NCBI GenBank assembly: GCA_900315285.1
Contig: OMYO01000003.1
Location: 29,211-93,210 of the forward strand
DNA: 64,000 nucleotides
DNA from: an uncultured Eubacteriales bacterium
GTDB taxonomy: Bacteria; Bacillota; Clostridia; Oscillospirales; Acutalibacteraceae
Reading direction: 5' to 3'
Shown here piece after piece: positions 1 through 8,671 of the stretch; position 1 is the stretch's first letter, and the number at the start of each line of letters is the position of its first letter. The position numbers and the translations under genes were made by a program. The notes under the pieces are model-generated. The model saw only the letters and a program-made list of their open reading frames with translations. It was not told the DNA's origin and ran no database searches.

Positions 1-179
1 AGATTTTTTTCCCGGGTATTGCGAAAGGAACGCATACCCGTAAAGAGCCAGATGGCCTCAAGAAGATTGGTCTTTCCCTGAGCATTCTCCCCGAAGATCA
101 CATTGACACCCTCGGAGGGCTCAAATTCCATGGCCTCTATATTTCGGAAGTCCCGGATTTGGAGGGACTTAACTTTCAT
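1..179 (-). CDS. recF: RecF DNA repair/replication ATPase, N-terminal part (cut by window edge)
   Basis: The first 59 codons are visible. The translation starts MKVKSLQIRDFRNIEAMEF and contains the ABC/SMC-type Walker A GENAQGKTN, which is typical of RecF. RecF loads RecA with RecO and RecR at single-strand gaps. The start codon overlaps the stop of yaaA (ATGA), so the two are probably translationally coupled. The order dnaA-dnaN-yaaA-recF is the standard Bacillota origin operon. The gene continues beyond base 1, so nothing can be said about the Walker B or signature motifs. Confidence 0.95.
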   Translation of the reverse strand, partial: MKVKSLQIRDFRNIEAMEFEPSEGVNVIFGENAQGKTNLLEAIWLFTGMRSFRNTREKN

Positions 180-397
180 TCTCTGACAACCTCAAATTCT
201 GATCCGGAGATGGAAAACGTGTCGCCGGGCTTAAGCTTTTTTCCACGGTGGATACAGGGTTCTCCGTTAACAAGTACATTGCCCTCCTGAATGAGAATTT
301 TTGCCTCTCCTCCAGAATAAGCAACTCCGCTCAATTTGAGCGCACTGTCAAGACGGATATACTCTGTAGTAATAGGAAGTGGATTTTTTTCCGCCAT
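176..397 (-). CDS. yaaA: S4-domain RNA-binding protein YaaA (RlbA-type)
   Basis: A 73-residue protein consisting of one S4-like domain: residues ~12-60 include an SGG-type turn followed by GEAKILIQEGNVLVNGE, the usual S4 signature for an RNA-binding alpha-L fold. In Bacillota this small gene sits between dnaN and recF and is linked to ribosome assembly or RecF function. The ATG at 395-397 is preferred because GGAGAA lies just upstream, overlapping the 3' end of dnaN; a longer reading frame begins inside dnaN and has no ribosome-binding site. Its stop overlaps the recF start. The function is inferred from family and position. Confidence 0.88.
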   Translation of the reverse strand: MAEKNPLPITTEYIRLDSALKLSGVAYSGGEAKILIQEGNVLVNGEPCIHRGKKLKPGDTFSISGSEFEVVRE

Positions 398-398
398 A

Positions 399-1505
399 TC
401 AGTGTTCTCCACGAAGGCGTACCGGAAGAATGAGATACAGGAATTTTTCACCCTCCATGGGTACGACGGTAATGGGAGAGAGTGCTCCATTGAGAGAAAC
501 TTTTACGGTCTCACAGCTGCAGGCACGGAACGCATCCAGAAGAAAACGGTTATTAAAACCAATTTCTACACGATTTCCCTCTATTTTTGCCGGAATGCGG
601 TCCTCCGCTGTACCGAGAGAAGTTGAGGAGGAAATCTTGATATTGTTGTCCTCAAATACACAGCGGAGCGGGCTCTTCAGCCGATCCGTGATAAGAAGAG
701 ATGTTCTCTCAATGCTGTGGATAAAATTCTCCACGTCAACTTCCACAGTGGTGGAAGAGGATTTTGGAATGGCCGCGCTGTAGTCGAGAAATTCACCGTC
801 AAGAAGACGGGAAATAATGGTGTAAGAGCCAATTTCAAAAATGATATGTCTCTTGGCAACATTCATGGCAGCAACTTCACTGCTGTCCAGAAGCTTGCTG
901 ACTTCGTTCAGCGTCTTGGAGGGAACCACAAAGTGGAAAGGCTCTTCATCATATTTGATGGATTCCGTTCGAATGGCCATACGGAAACCATCTACGGCAA
1001 CCAGACGGAGTTCGCCGGGATTGATTTCAAATTTGATGCCATTATGGATCATCTTTGTGTCGTTGGTGGAGACAGCAAAAATGGTCTCCCGGATCATATC
1101 ATTCAGAAGGTCACTGTCAATGATGACCGGGCGGGAGTCGTTGACCGTTGGAAGTTCCGGGTATTCATCTGCTGCAATGCCAATGAGCTTATACTCTGCA
1201 TCACCGCAGCGGATGCGGCAGGCCTGTCTGGAGTCTGCCTCAATGGTGACAGTCTCTGCCGGGAGACGGCGAAGGATATCACAGAGGATTTTTGCGTTGA
1301 GTACAATGCTGCCCTCTTCTTCCACATTGATGTCCAGAGTCGTCATGATACCGACTTCCAGATCATAACCGGTGAGCTGGAGCTTTCCGTCCTCAGCGCG
1401 GAGCAAAATTCCCTCAATGGCCGGTATTGTGGTCTTTGTGGTGACAACACGCTGTACATTTTGGCATGCCTCACTCAGCAGCTGAGTATTGCAGCGAATC
1501 TTCAT
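399..1505 (-). CDS. dnaN: DNA polymerase III beta subunit (sliding clamp)
   Basis: A 368-residue clamp monomer, close to the usual ~366-380. It shows the three repeated clamp domains, beginning MKIRCNTQLLSEACQNVQRV and ending with the conserved C-terminal LPVRLRG segment. The clamp tethers PolC/DnaE to DNA and binds partner proteins through clamp-binding motifs. The start at 1503-1505 is chosen over an upstream ATG because AAGGAGG lies six bases before it. The gene follows dnaA after a 237-base spacer and precedes yaaA. Confidence 0.97.
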   Translation of the reverse strand: MKIRCNTQLLSEACQNVQRVVTTKTTIPAIEGILLRAEDGKLQLTGYDLEVGIMTTLDINVEEEGSIVLNAKILCDILRRLPAETVTIEADSRQACRIRCGDAEYKLIGIAADEYPELPTVNDSRPVIIDSDLLNDMIRETIFAVSTNDTKMIHNGIKFEINPGELRLVAVDGFRMAIRTESIKYDEEPFHFVVPSKTLNEVSKLLDSSEVAAMNVAKRHIIFEIGSYTIISRLLDGEFLDYSAAIPKSSSTTVEVDVENFIHSIERTSLLITDRLKSPLRCVFEDNNIKISSSTSLGTAEDRIPAKIEGNRVEIGFNNRFLLDAFRACSCETVKVSLNGALSPITVVPMEGEKFLYLILPVRLRGEH

Positions 1506-1742
1506 GGATATGTCCTCCTTCAAAACCTTACGTATTTAAAAAAGATAAGTATTAATTTTTAGTAATATTAGTAGAGGCGGTGGAATTTTCGGAAAATCCT
1601 GTTTTTTCGCATTCTGTTGCGAAGAATCTTTTTTGTGAGCTATCCGAAATGTTTCTTCCAAAACAGCGGATAGTTTTTGGAAAACTTTTCCGCTGTGAAA
1701 TACGTGGAATGTTCACTGTTAATTGTCAGTGGAAAAGTGAAT
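1506..1742. other. dnaA-dnaN spacer, candidate part of oriC
   Basis: A 237-base AT-rich spacer. I see no perfect TTATCCACA DnaA box. There are several relaxed ones: GTGGAA-cored sites near 1579-1585, 1703-1709 and 1730-1736, and an inverted CTATCCG/CGGATAG pair at 1640-1646 and 1667-1673. There is also a 6-bp-arm dyad TTCGCA/TGCGAA at 1606-1611 and 1618-1623. In many Bacillota the dnaA-dnaN spacer is one half of a bipartite origin, so these clustered dyads could serve DnaA binding or the unwinding element. The dnaN promoter could not be assigned with confidence. Confidence 0.5.
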
Positions 1743-3083
1743 TTAGAAGTTCTGGTTTTCCTCGTTGATATTGTTGATAATTCCCTGAATGGTGGATTTT
1801 ACTGAGGCATTGGTCCTCATGTCCTTCTCAGCCTGCTCAATGTTGTAGATGACTGTGGAGTGATGTTTATTGCCAAACGCCTCTCCAATTTTCTCCATGG
1901 AGAGATTTGTGATCTGCCTTACAATGTACATGGCAGCCTGTCTTGCCTTGGAAATATTGGCGTTTCTCTTTGTGGATGTGATGTCCTCTACAGAAATGCC
2001 GTAAGTGCGGGCGACCTCATTCAATATCTTGTCAATGGTGACCGGAACCGGTTCATTGTCGCTTAAGATATCCTTTATGGCCTTCTGGGCCATGGCGATG
2101 GACGGCTTTTGTCCGCTAATGGTATAGTAGGCGTTGATTTTCTTCACCGTACCCTCAAGCTGCCGTACGTTGCTCTTCAATTTTTCGGCGATGTACTGGA
2201 CGACCTCATCGGACAGTTCCAGGTTATAATATTCCGCTTTTCTCCGGATGATGGCCATTCTGGTCTCAAAGTCCGGCGGCTGGATGTCTGCGAGAAGTCC
2301 CCACTCAAAGCGGGTCTTGATTCGTTCCTCCAGAAGCGGAATTTCTTTTGGAGGCCGGTCGGATGTGAGAACGATCTGTTTACTGTCATTGACCAGGGCG
2401 TTGAACGTGTGGAAGAACTCCTCCTGGGTCTGGGTCTTACCGCCGATGAATTGGATGTCGTCCATGAGAAGGACGTCGACGGTTCTATACTTATCGTGGA
2501 ACTGCTGCATGGTCTTTTTTTCAATGGACTTGATGAGTTCATTGGTGAAGTCCTCGCCGCAGGTGTAGATGATTTTTGCGTCCGGATTGTCCTTTTTGAT
2601 TTCACCGCAGATAGCGTTTAGGAGATGGGTCTTTCCAAGACCGGAATTTCCATAGATGAACAGCGGGTTATAGGCTTTTCCCGGAGTGGATGCAACGGCC
2701 AGAGCTGCTGCATGGGAAAATTTGTTAGAGGAGCCCACAACAAAGGTGTCGAATGTGAGCTCCGGATTTCCGGAGTAAGTACCAGAATCCTCTTTAACCT
2801 GCTCTGAGACGGTCTGTCCGGGTGCCGGAGTCTCATTGTCGGCAGTGATATCAATCTCAATGGGAAAGCCGAGAATAGCCTCAAAGGCCTCCGTAAGAAG
2901 GTCCATGAATTTATTCCGGACAATATTGGATTTGAAAGACGTTGTAGAGAGGACGACCCGGTTCTCCTCAAAGGAGACCAGGTTCAACGGCTCTATCCAG
3001 AGGGAATAGATTGTGTTCGTCTCTTTGTCTTTGCAGTACTCTTTGACCAGGTTCCAGATGTCGGTGTAGGAATCCATTTCCAA
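1743..3083 (-). CDS. dnaA: Chromosomal replication initiator protein DnaA
   Basis: A 446-residue AAA+ initiator. It shows domain I at the N terminus, a short linker, Walker A (GNSGLGKTH), Walker B (LLMDDIQF), a sensor region, and a C-terminal domain IV with the DnaA-box-binding segment (GEAFGNKHHSTVIYNIEQAE). It binds oriC DnaA boxes and opens the origin. The start chosen is TTG at 3081-3083, because GGAGAG lies 7 bases before it; the in-frame ATG two codons later would have a 13-base spacing. A TTGAAA-17-TAAAAT promoter lies upstream at 3177-3205. Confidence 0.98.
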   Translation of the reverse strand: MEMDSYTDIWNLVKEYCKDKETNTIYSLWIEPLNLVSFEENRVVLSTTSFKSNIVRNKFMDLLTEAFEAILGFPIEIDITADNETPAPGQTVSEQVKEDSGTYSGNPELTFDTFVVGSSNKFSHAAALAVASTPGKAYNPLFIYGNSGLGKTHLLNAICGEIKKDNPDAKIIYTCGEDFTNELIKSIEKKTMQQFHDKYRTVDVLLMDDIQFIGGKTQTQEEFFHTFNALVNDSKQIVLTSDRPPKEIPLLEERIKTRFEWGLLADIQPPDFETRMAIIRRKAEYYNLELSDEVVQYIAEKLKSNVRQLEGTVKKINAYYTISGQKPSIAMAQKAIKDILSDNEPVPVTIDKILNEVARTYGISVEDITSTKRNANISKARQAAMYIVRQITNLSMEKIGEAFGNKHHSTVIYNIEQAEKDMRTNASVKSTIQGIINNINEENQNF

Positions 3084-3176
3084 ATATGTTCTCTCCTGTC
3101 ATTTTTTGCAGCAATTCGTTTCTATTATATATTACATAATATATATACATATTTATTTGCAATTTGTAACTTATAA

Positions 3177-3205
3177 ATTTTATCATACTCATGGTCCTTT
3201 TTCAA
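3177..3205 (-). promoter_or_regulatory. dnaA promoter
   Basis: Read on the minus strand: TTGAAA (3205-3200), a 17-base spacer, then TAAAAT (3182-3177) preceded by TG, giving an extended -10. It lies about 94 bases upstream of the dnaA start. Confidence 0.65.
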
Positions 3206-3290
3206 CGCATGTCGAGGGCCATCCAGAGGAGGAAAGGGCAGTATATCGCCAAGCAACGCCAAGTAGCGTTCAAAATTTTTTCTTCAAGGA

Positions 3291-3320
3291 TTGACACGGT
3301 GGAAATTATTAGTATATAAT
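3291..3320 (+). promoter_or_regulatory. rpmH operon promoter
   Basis: A perfect TTGACA at 3291-3296 and a perfect TATAAT at 3315-3320 with an 18-base spacer, 52 bases before rpmH. This strength fits a ribosomal-protein operon. Confidence 0.85.
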
Positions 3321-3372
3321 ATCGTCCTACAAAGTCTAATTTGTATAAATTAACAGTGGAGGAGGCAGCGTC

Positions 3373-3507
3373 ATGAAGAGAACTTATCAGCCGAAGAAGC
3401 GTCATAGAGCAAAAGAGCACGGCTTCAGAAAAAGAATGTCCACCAGCAACGGCCGCAAAGTGCTTGCCCGCCGTAGAGCAAGAGGCAGAAAGAAACTGTC
3501 TGCCTGA
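3373..3507 (+). CDS. rpmH: 50S ribosomal protein L34
   Basis: A 44-residue, very basic protein starting [18 protein letters not shown] and ending with [10 protein letters not shown], a complete L34 of normal length. A GGAGG ribosome-binding site lies 8 bases before the ATG. Its TGA stop overlaps the rnpA ATG in the sequence TGATG, so translation is probably coupled. It is the first gene of the rpmH-rnpA-yidD-yidC operon. Confidence 0.98.
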   Translation: MKRTYQPKKRHRAKEHGFRKRMSTSNGRKVLARRRARGRKKLSA

Positions 3508-3875
3508 TGGCCAATTCCAATTCTGTAACTGTTTTAAATCGTAACACAGACTTTCGAAGACTTTATCGCAGAGGGTCTTCCTATGCAAATCCTGCACTGG
3601 TTATTTATTTTTTAAAGAACCGTGCGGGAATTTGTCGTATAGGAATAACTTCCAGCAAAAGAATCGGCAATGCGGTACAGCGCAATAAATCGCGGAGACT
3701 CATTCGAGCCGCCTTTCGTGAGGTCTATTCGGAGTATGAAGAATATCTTCAGGGTTACGACTTCATCTTTGTGGCCAGGGTACGCACCCGCTACAAAAAA
3801 AGCACGGAACTTGCTGAAATCATGCTTCGTCAGCTGAAAAAAGCCGGTATTATTCCGAGGGAATCGGTTTCATGA
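3507..3875 (+). CDS. rnpA: Ribonuclease P protein component
   Basis: A 122-residue basic protein that assists the RNase P RNA in removing tRNA 5' leaders. The RNR-type motif reads AVQRNKSRRLIRAAFRE at residues ~55-71, with Lys in place of the third motif residue, and an FxxLY-like start (TDFRRLYRRG) is present. Length is normal for the family. It overlaps rpmH by one base and yidD by four, and the catalytic RNA gene (rnpB) is not in this window. Confidence 0.96.
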   Translation: MANSNSVTVLNRNTDFRRLYRRGSSYANPALVIYFLKNRAGICRIGITSSKRIGNAVQRNKSRRLIRAAFREVYSEYEEYLQGYDFIFVARVRTRYKKSTELAEIMLRQLKKAGIIPRESVS

Positions 3876-4099
3876 AGCAAATACTCATTGCACTTATTCA
3901 GTTTTACAGAAAACATATTTCACCGCACAAACCGCCAACCTGCAAGTTTTATCCGACTTGCTCCCAGTTCGGTCTCACAGCCATCTCGCGGTTTGGTGCT
4001 TTTAAGGGGTCTCTGCTGACCATTTGGCGTATCATTCGCTGCAGCCCCCTTACAAACGGTGGGTATGATCCTGTTCCGGAAATAAAAGAATACTACTGA
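3872..4099 (+). CDS. yidD: Membrane protein insertion efficiency factor YidD
   Basis: A 75-residue protein with the family pattern FYRKHISPHKPPTCKFYPTC and SQFGLTAI, including the conserved Cys pair (CKFYPTC) and later RCSPLTNGGYDPVP. YidD is a small amphipathic inner-membrane-associated protein that assists YidC insertion. The ATG overlaps the rnpA stop (ATGA), and yidC follows 14 bases later. Confidence 0.96.
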   Translation: MKQILIALIQFYRKHISPHKPPTCKFYPTCSQFGLTAISRFGAFKGSLLTIWRIIRCSPLTNGGYDPVPEIKEYY

Positions 4100-4113
4100 C
4101 GGAGGATCCCCAG

Positions 4114-5115
4114 GTGAACGGTTTTTATAACTTTATCTACAACATATTCTCCTATCCCTTTGGATATGTTATTGCGTTTCTCTACAAGCTGTTCAACGAC
4201 GACTATCTTGTCGCCATCCTGTTCTTTGCCATCATCATCAAACTTCTGTTACTCCCCTCTTCCATCTCCCAACAGAAGAATCAGGCAAAGTCCAAGCGAA
4301 TGCAGAAACGAATTGAGAAAATCAAAGAGCGTTACAAGGACGACCAGCAGAAACAAAACGAGGCCATAACGGAGTTCTATCAGAAAGAGGGCTTCAGTTC
4401 CATGTCCTCCGGCTGCGGTGCCCTTCTCATCCAGTTCCCCATCATCATGGGTCTTTACGGTGCCATCTATAAGCCGCTGACTTATATCCTTAGAATTGAT
4501 AAAATCTACGGAAAAGGTACCATTGCTGCTCTGACAAAAGCGGTCCAGAAGTTTGATACCGCTGGAAGCGGACGGGGACGAAACTATAATGAAATCACGG
4601 TATTAAAGCATGTCGGTGAACTTCAGGGAGCACATACCGGAGTAAATAAAGATGTCTTCCCGGTTCTTCAGAACTTCAGTGACCATTTTAATGCCGTCGG
4701 CTTCAACTTCGGAGACGTTCCCAAAGAGATGATGCATGAGAGCCATCTCATCGTGCTCATTCCTATTGCAGCCTTTGTGTTTGCCATGGCATCATCTATT
4801 TATAGTCTTGTCCGTGCCAGAAAGCAGCAGGATGAACAATCCCGTCAGGCCATGATGTCCATGGGCTGTATGATGCTTTTCATGCCCCTTATGTCTCTCT
4901 GGCTTGCCTTTGAGTTCCCGGTCGGCATCGGTGTCTACTGGGCTTTCAACAGCCTTCTCGGACTCATCCAGATGATTATTCTCGACCTCATCTATACTCC
5001 GGACCGAGTTATTGCTACAATAATGGTTGAGGAGACCATCGTCCGCCGACAGAAAGAGACCGCTTATAAGAAAGAACATCAGCTGGTCCAGGAATTCAAC
5101 GCCTCAAAAGAATGA
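4114..5115 (+). CDS. yidC: Membrane protein insertase YidC (Oxa1/SpoIIIJ family)
   Basis: A 333-residue insertase of the Gram-positive type, without the large periplasmic domain of enterobacteria. It has a hydrophobic segment at ~35-52 (AILFFAIIIKLLLLP), a charged cytoplasmic coiled-coil loop (~55-90), then TM segments around 98-125, 208-232, 245-265 and 270-292. The groove position that is Arg in SpoIIIJ/YidC appears to be Lys here (IIIKLLLLP). It begins with GTG behind GGAGGA. An extracytoplasmic stretch of ~80 residues between the second and third TM segments is longer than usual. It inserts small membrane proteins alone or with Sec. Confidence 0.95.
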   Translation: MNGFYNFIYNIFSYPFGYVIAFLYKLFNDDYLVAILFFAIIIKLLLLPSSISQQKNQAKSKRMQKRIEKIKERYKDDQQKQNEAITEFYQKEGFSSMSSGCGALLIQFPIIMGLYGAIYKPLTYILRIDKIYGKGTIAALTKAVQKFDTAGSGRGRNYNEITVLKHVGELQGAHTGVNKDVFPVLQNFSDHFNAVGFNFGDVPKEMMHESHLIVLIPIAAFVFAMASSIYSLVRARKQQDEQSRQAMMSMGCMMLFMPLMSLWLAFEFPVGIGVYWAFNSLLGLIQMIILDLIYTPDRVIATIMVEETIVRRQKETAYKKEHQLVQEFNASKE

Positions 5116-5121
5116 GATTCC

Positions 5122-5165
5122 AAAAAGCCGCGGCAGTGTGATTCAGACTTGCTGCGGCTTTTTTA
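5122..5165 (+). terminator. Terminator after yidC
   Basis: A GC-rich stem (AGCCGC pairing with GCGGCT, extended inward by about five more pairs including wobbles) is followed by TTTTTT. It separates yidC from jag, which are often co-transcribed in other Bacillota. Confidence 0.85.
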
Positions 5166-5252
5166 AATTATTTGTATTGATCTGCGCCGTATTATCACCT
5201 CTCCTACCTGTTACCAAATAATCAGGCCGGATCAGAAAAGGAGGAAATCGCC

Positions 5253-6437
5253 ATGGTTATCGATGCAGTGGCAAAGGGTGCTACCATCGAAGAAGCACAG
5301 CAGGCGGCCATCAAGGCCCTGGGTGCACCGGAAGAAGTCGACGTCCGTTTTGAAGTAGTGACTTTCCCGGAAAAGAAGAAATTTGGTATTTTTGGTGGAA
5401 AGGATGCGGAAGTACGCGCCTTCTATGAAGTACCGGACGCTCCGGCTCCAAAGCCGGAGAAACCGAAAAAATCACCGGCACCAAAAAAACAGGCTGCAAA
5501 GAAAAAACCGGCTCCGAAGCCCGCTTCCCCCAAAAAGGAGGAGAAAAAAGAGGAGGCCGTTGTTTCTGCCCTGAAAAAACAGGCTCCCAAAAATAAGCCA
5601 GAACCGACTGAGGACACCGAACATATCAATGTCCCGGAAGAAGATGTCCGTGAGCCCATCGCCCTTGAGGATTGCCCGGAGGCTGTCCGCAGAGCCTATT
5701 CTTATCTTGCTGAGATCATCGAGAAAATCGGCATTACCGACGCAAAAATCAATGTATTCAAGAACCAGAAGGAATTCTTCTTCCAGGTTCTCAGTGAGCA
5801 GGATTACAGCCTGATCATTGGTCGTCGGGGAGACACGCTGGACTCCATCCAGTATCTGGTTCGTCTGGCAGCAAATCGCGGACACAAAGAGGAAAAATCC
5901 GTTCATATCTCCATCAACGTTGGAGATTATCGGCAGAAGAGAGAGCGCACTCTTCGCGAAATTGCCCGTAAGAATGCAAGACGGGTCCGCAAGTTTGGCC
6001 GCACGGTTACCTTGAACCCCATGAATCCCTCCGAGCGCCGCATTATCCATACCACGGTTTCGGATATTGAGGGTGTCACCTCCTATTCCATTGGAGAAGA
6101 AAGTGAACGTCGCGTTGTCATTGCTCTGGAAGAGGGCGTGAAGCCTCTTGTTGAGCGCAATGGCGGCGGTTATCGCGGAGGCCGCGGTAATGGCAACCGT
6201 GGTAGAAACGGCGGCCGTGGCGGTTATAATCGCGGCAATGGCGGAAGAAGAAATTCCTCTCGTCCTCCCCGCTCTGCTGCTCCTGCTGCCGGAAAGCCGG
6301 AAAATGCTCCGGCTCCGGAGAAGCGTGCTCCGCATAAGGATGCCGAGGGTGTACTCTATGGGAAGATCACTCCCAAGGCAAAGCCCCAGACAAGTGTTGA
6401 GGAGAAGCCCGAGACCACTGAGAATACGGCTGAATAA
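5253..6437 (+). CDS. jag: RNA-binding protein Jag/KhpB with Jag-N, KH and R3H domains and an RGG-type tail
   Basis: A 394-residue protein, much longer than the ~200-250 usual for Jag. Order: Jag-N domain (~1-55, with KKKFGIFGGKDAEV), a Lys/Pro/Ala-rich linker (~60-145), a KH domain (~147-222, loop IIGRRGDTLDSIQYL), an R3H domain (~227-290, with RERTLREIARKNA), then a Gly/Arg/Asn-rich tail (~302-335, with RGG and RGN repeats) and an acidic/Pro end. KhpB binds RNA with KhpA and influences cell division and elongation. The start has a strong AGGAGG. The tail resembles eukaryotic RGG boxes and is treated as a separate finding. It is separated from yidC by a terminator, so it probably has its own promoter, which I could not assign. 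Confidence 0.93.
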   Translation: MVIDAVAKGATIEEAQQAAIKALGAPEEVDVRFEVVTFPEKKKFGIFGGKDAEVRAFYEVPDAPAPKPEKPKKSPAPKKQAAKKKPAPKPASPKKEEKKEEAVVSALKKQAPKNKPEPTEDTEHINVPEEDVREPIALEDCPEAVRRAYSYLAEIIEKIGITDAKINVFKNQKEFFFQVLSEQDYSLIIGRRGDTLDSIQYLVRLAANRGHKEEKSVHISINVGDYRQKRERTLREIARKNARRVRKFGRTVTLNPMNPSERRIIHTTVSDIEGVTSYSIGEESERRVVIALEEGVKPLVERNGGGYRGGRGNGNRGRNGGRGGYNRGNGGRRNSSRPPRSAAPAAGKPENAPAPEKRAPHKDAEGVLYGKITPKAKPQTSVEEKPETTENTAE

Positions 6438-6451
6438 AAATAATTCATATG

Positions 6452-6492
6452 AAAAAAGCGGTCAGCTCATTTTAAGAGCTGGCCGCCTTTTG
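6452..6492. terminator. Bidirectional terminator between jag and serS
   Basis: An 11-bp stem (GCGGTCAGCTC with GAGCTGGCCGC, one G-T wobble) is flanked by an A-run on the left and a T-run on the right, so it can stop transcription of jag (plus) and serS (minus). Confidence 0.85.
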
Positions 6493-6508
6493 TATTTTCT
6501 TTTGCGAT

Positions 6509-7777
6509 TTAGCCGATCTTATCGGATCCAAAGTACGGGCGAAGAGCTTCCGGTACCGTGACAGTGCCGTCTTCATTCTGATAGTTCTCGAGAATGGCGG
6601 CTACGGTTCTGCCTACTGCAAGGCCGGATCCGTTCAGAGTATGGACAAACTGAACTTTTCCATTCGGGCCGTCTTTGAAGCGGATATTTGCTCTGCGGGC
6701 CTGGAAATCCTCGAAGTTGGAGCAGGAGGAGATTTCTACATAGCGGCCATAAGAGGGCATCCATACTTCAATGTCATAGGTCTTTGCGGAACTGAATCCT
6801 ACATCGCCGCTGCAGAGTGTAACGACATGATAGGGAAGACCAAGACCCTGAAGTGCAACTTCTGCCTCATGGGTAAGATCCTCCAGCTCATCATAGGAGT
6901 GCTCGGGCTTTACAAATTTTACAAGCTCAACTTTATTGAACTGATGCTGACGGATAAGTCCTCTTGTATCTCTGCCTGCAGAACCTGCCTCAGCGCGGAA
7001 GCATGCAGAATATGCGCAGTAGCGAAGAGGAAGCTCTGCTCCATCTAAAATGTCACCGCGATACATGTTAGTTACTGGAACTTCTGCAGTGGGAATGAGG
7101 AACAAATCATCTGTGGTCTTGAATGCATCCTCCTCAAACTTGGGAAGCTGACCGGTACCCGTCATGGATGCACGGTTTACCAGGAAGGGCGGAAGAATCT
7201 CTGTGTAACCATTTTTTGTATGGAGGTCAAGATAGTAGTTGATGACGGCTCTCTCCAGACGAGCACCCTGTCCTTTATAGAAATGGAAACGGGCTCCGGT
7301 GACCTTTGCTGCAGTATCCGGGTCCAGAATGCCGAGATCAGCGCCGATGTCCCAATGGGCCTTGGGCTCGAAGTCAAACTTTGTGGGCTCTCCCCATTTT
7401 CTCTTCTCCACGTTTTCGGTGTCATCTTTTCCAAGCGGCACGCTCTCATGGGGAACGTTGGGGATTTCCAGCATGATCTCCTTCTGTCTGCCCTCGAGGG
7501 AGCTGAGCTTTTCGTTATTCTCTTTGACCTGCTCTTTGATTTTGGACATCTCGGTGAGGATTTCCTGGATGTCTCCGCCCTCTTTTTTGATCTGAGGAAT
7601 CTTTTTGCTGGCCTCATTCTGTTTTTGTTTCAGTGAATCATTCAGCTGTGTGACGGCCCGGCGCTCTTTATCGATTTCCAGCAGCTCATCGATCTCTTTG
7701 TCCAGATTTCCATTTCTGGAACGAACGGCTGCCTTTACTGCCTCCGGCTCTTTACGGACTCTTTTTATATCTAACAT
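6509..7777 (-). CDS. serS: Seryl-tRNA synthetase
   Basis: A 422-residue class II synthetase that charges tRNA-Ser. The N-terminal helical arm (~25-105, rich in Lys/Glu/Gln) that binds the long variable arm of tRNA-Ser is followed by the catalytic core with motif 2 ([21 protein letters not shown]) and motif 3 ([16 protein letters not shown]) near the C terminus. It is the last gene of the minus-strand mnmE-mnmG-rsmG-parA-parB-serS string and starts 22 bases after parB. No T-box element is visible before it. Its position beside parB is uncommon. Confidence 0.97.
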   Translation of the reverse strand: MLDIKRVRKEPEAVKAAVRSRNGNLDKEIDELLEIDKERRAVTQLNDSLKQKQNEASKKIPQIKKEGGDIQEILTEMSKIKEQVKENNEKLSSLEGRQKEIMLEIPNVPHESVPLGKDDTENVEKRKWGEPTKFDFEPKAHWDIGADLGILDPDTAAKVTGARFHFYKGQGARLERAVINYYLDLHTKNGYTEILPPFLVNRASMTGTGQLPKFEEDAFKTTDDLFLIPTAEVPVTNMYRGDILDGAELPLRYCAYSACFRAEAGSAGRDTRGLIRQHQFNKVELVKFVKPEHSYDELEDLTHEAEVALQGLGLPYHVVTLCSGDVGFSSAKTYDIEVWMPSYGRYVEISSCSNFEDFQARRANIRFKDGPNGKVQFVHTLNGSGLAVGRTVAAILENYQNEDGTVTVPEALRPYFGSDKIG

Positions 7778-7799
7778 GTGAGTTTCCCCTTTCGTTATT

Positions 7800-8666
7800 T
7801 TATGATTCTGCGCGATCCAGTTCCTGCGCCAATTTTTTCAGGTCATCCTTATCGAAAAATTCAATTTCCAGATGGCCTCCCTTTCTTCCTTTTATCACCT
7901 TGACTTTTCGGCCAAGGCTATTGGAGAGAGCGAGTTCCGCTTCGCTGTAAAATACATCGGCGGTCTTCTTTTTTCTAGCTGTTTTTTTTTCTGGCTTTTG
8001 GCTTTCCTGGATCCTTTTTTCAATTTCCCTTACGGAGAGATCTTTGTCTTTGATCTCTTTTGCTGTCTGCATCATTTCTTCCTTCGAGGAAAATCCTAAA
8101 AGGGCTCTTGCATGACCGGCGGAAATATCTCCGGTCTTAGTCATCTCTAATATCTCATCTGGTAGTTTCAGAAGTCGAAGGGAATTAGCTACTGCGGGGC
8201 GGGATCTTCCTACCCTTGCAGCCGCCTCATCCTGTGTGAGGTTATATCTTGAAATAAGAAGCTGAAGTCCTTCCGCCTCTTCGATGGGATTTAAGTCCTC
8301 TCTTTGAAGATTTTCGATGAGGGCAATCTCCATAGCCTGCTCATCGGTCATCTCTTTGATAATTACCGGAACTTCTGTGAGACCCGCTATTCTGGATGCT
8401 CTCCAGCGTCGTTCTCCTGCTACCAGCTGATAGCTTCCATCAGACAGTGGCCGTACAAGAAGTGGTTGAAGTACCCCATTCTTTTTGATGCTCTCGGCAA
8501 GCTCATCCAGAGCTTTCTGGTCGAAAGTTTTTCTGGGCTGTTCTCTATTTGGCTCTATCTCAGTGAGACGCAGGGTGACCGGGGAAGGAGGTGTTCCCAG
8601 ATCTTCTACAGAGTTGTCAGAGAAGAGCGCATCCAGGCCTTTTCCAAGGCCACGTTGTTTTGCCAT
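7800..8666 (-). CDS. parB: Chromosome-partitioning protein ParB (Spo0J)
   Basis: A 288-residue ParB with the N-terminal parA-stimulating segment ([15 protein letters not shown]), the CTP-binding GERRWRA motif at 84-90, a helix-turn-helix DNA-binding domain (~130-195) and a C-terminal dimerisation region. It binds parS, slides as a CTP clamp and loads SMC. Two consensus parS sites lie within 3 kb (9528 and 10669), and smc is also in this window. It lies 5 bases after parA. The segment ~225-240 is Lys-rich. Confidence 0.97.
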   Translation of the reverse strand: MAKQRGLGKGLDALFSDNSVEDLGTPPSPVTLRLTEIEPNREQPRKTFDQKALDELAESIKKNGVLQPLLVRPLSDGSYQLVAGERRWRASRIAGLTEVPVIIKEMTDEQAMEIALIENLQREDLNPIEEAEGLQLLISRYNLTQDEAAARVGRSRPAVANSLRLLKLPDEILEMTKTGDISAGHARALLGFSSKEEMMQTAKEIKDKDLSVREIEKRIQESQKPEKKTARKKKTADVFYSEAELALSNSLGRKVKVIKGRKGGHLEIEFFDKDDLKKLAQELDRAES

Positions 8667-8671
8667 TCTCG

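Larger units (their letters stand above)
3084..3372. other. dnaA-rpmH divergent spacer, probable oriC/DNA unwinding region
   Basis: A 289-base spacer where the two strands' genes diverge. Bases ~3118-3185 are almost pure A/T with repeated TATATA runs, a good candidate for a DNA unwinding element or for the dnaA leader. No perfect TTATCCACA box is present. A small inverted repeat (AACGC/GCGTT, around 3258-3273) precedes an A/T run. The transcription-direction switch of the neighbouring genes and the dnaA context support an origin here or in the dnaA-dnaN spacer. Confidence 0.55.

Noticed and set aside
6158..6270. Short direct repeats as a CRISPR or VNTR
   Set aside because: The repetition is the in-frame Gly/Arg-rich coding sequence of jag; there are no spacers of fixed length.
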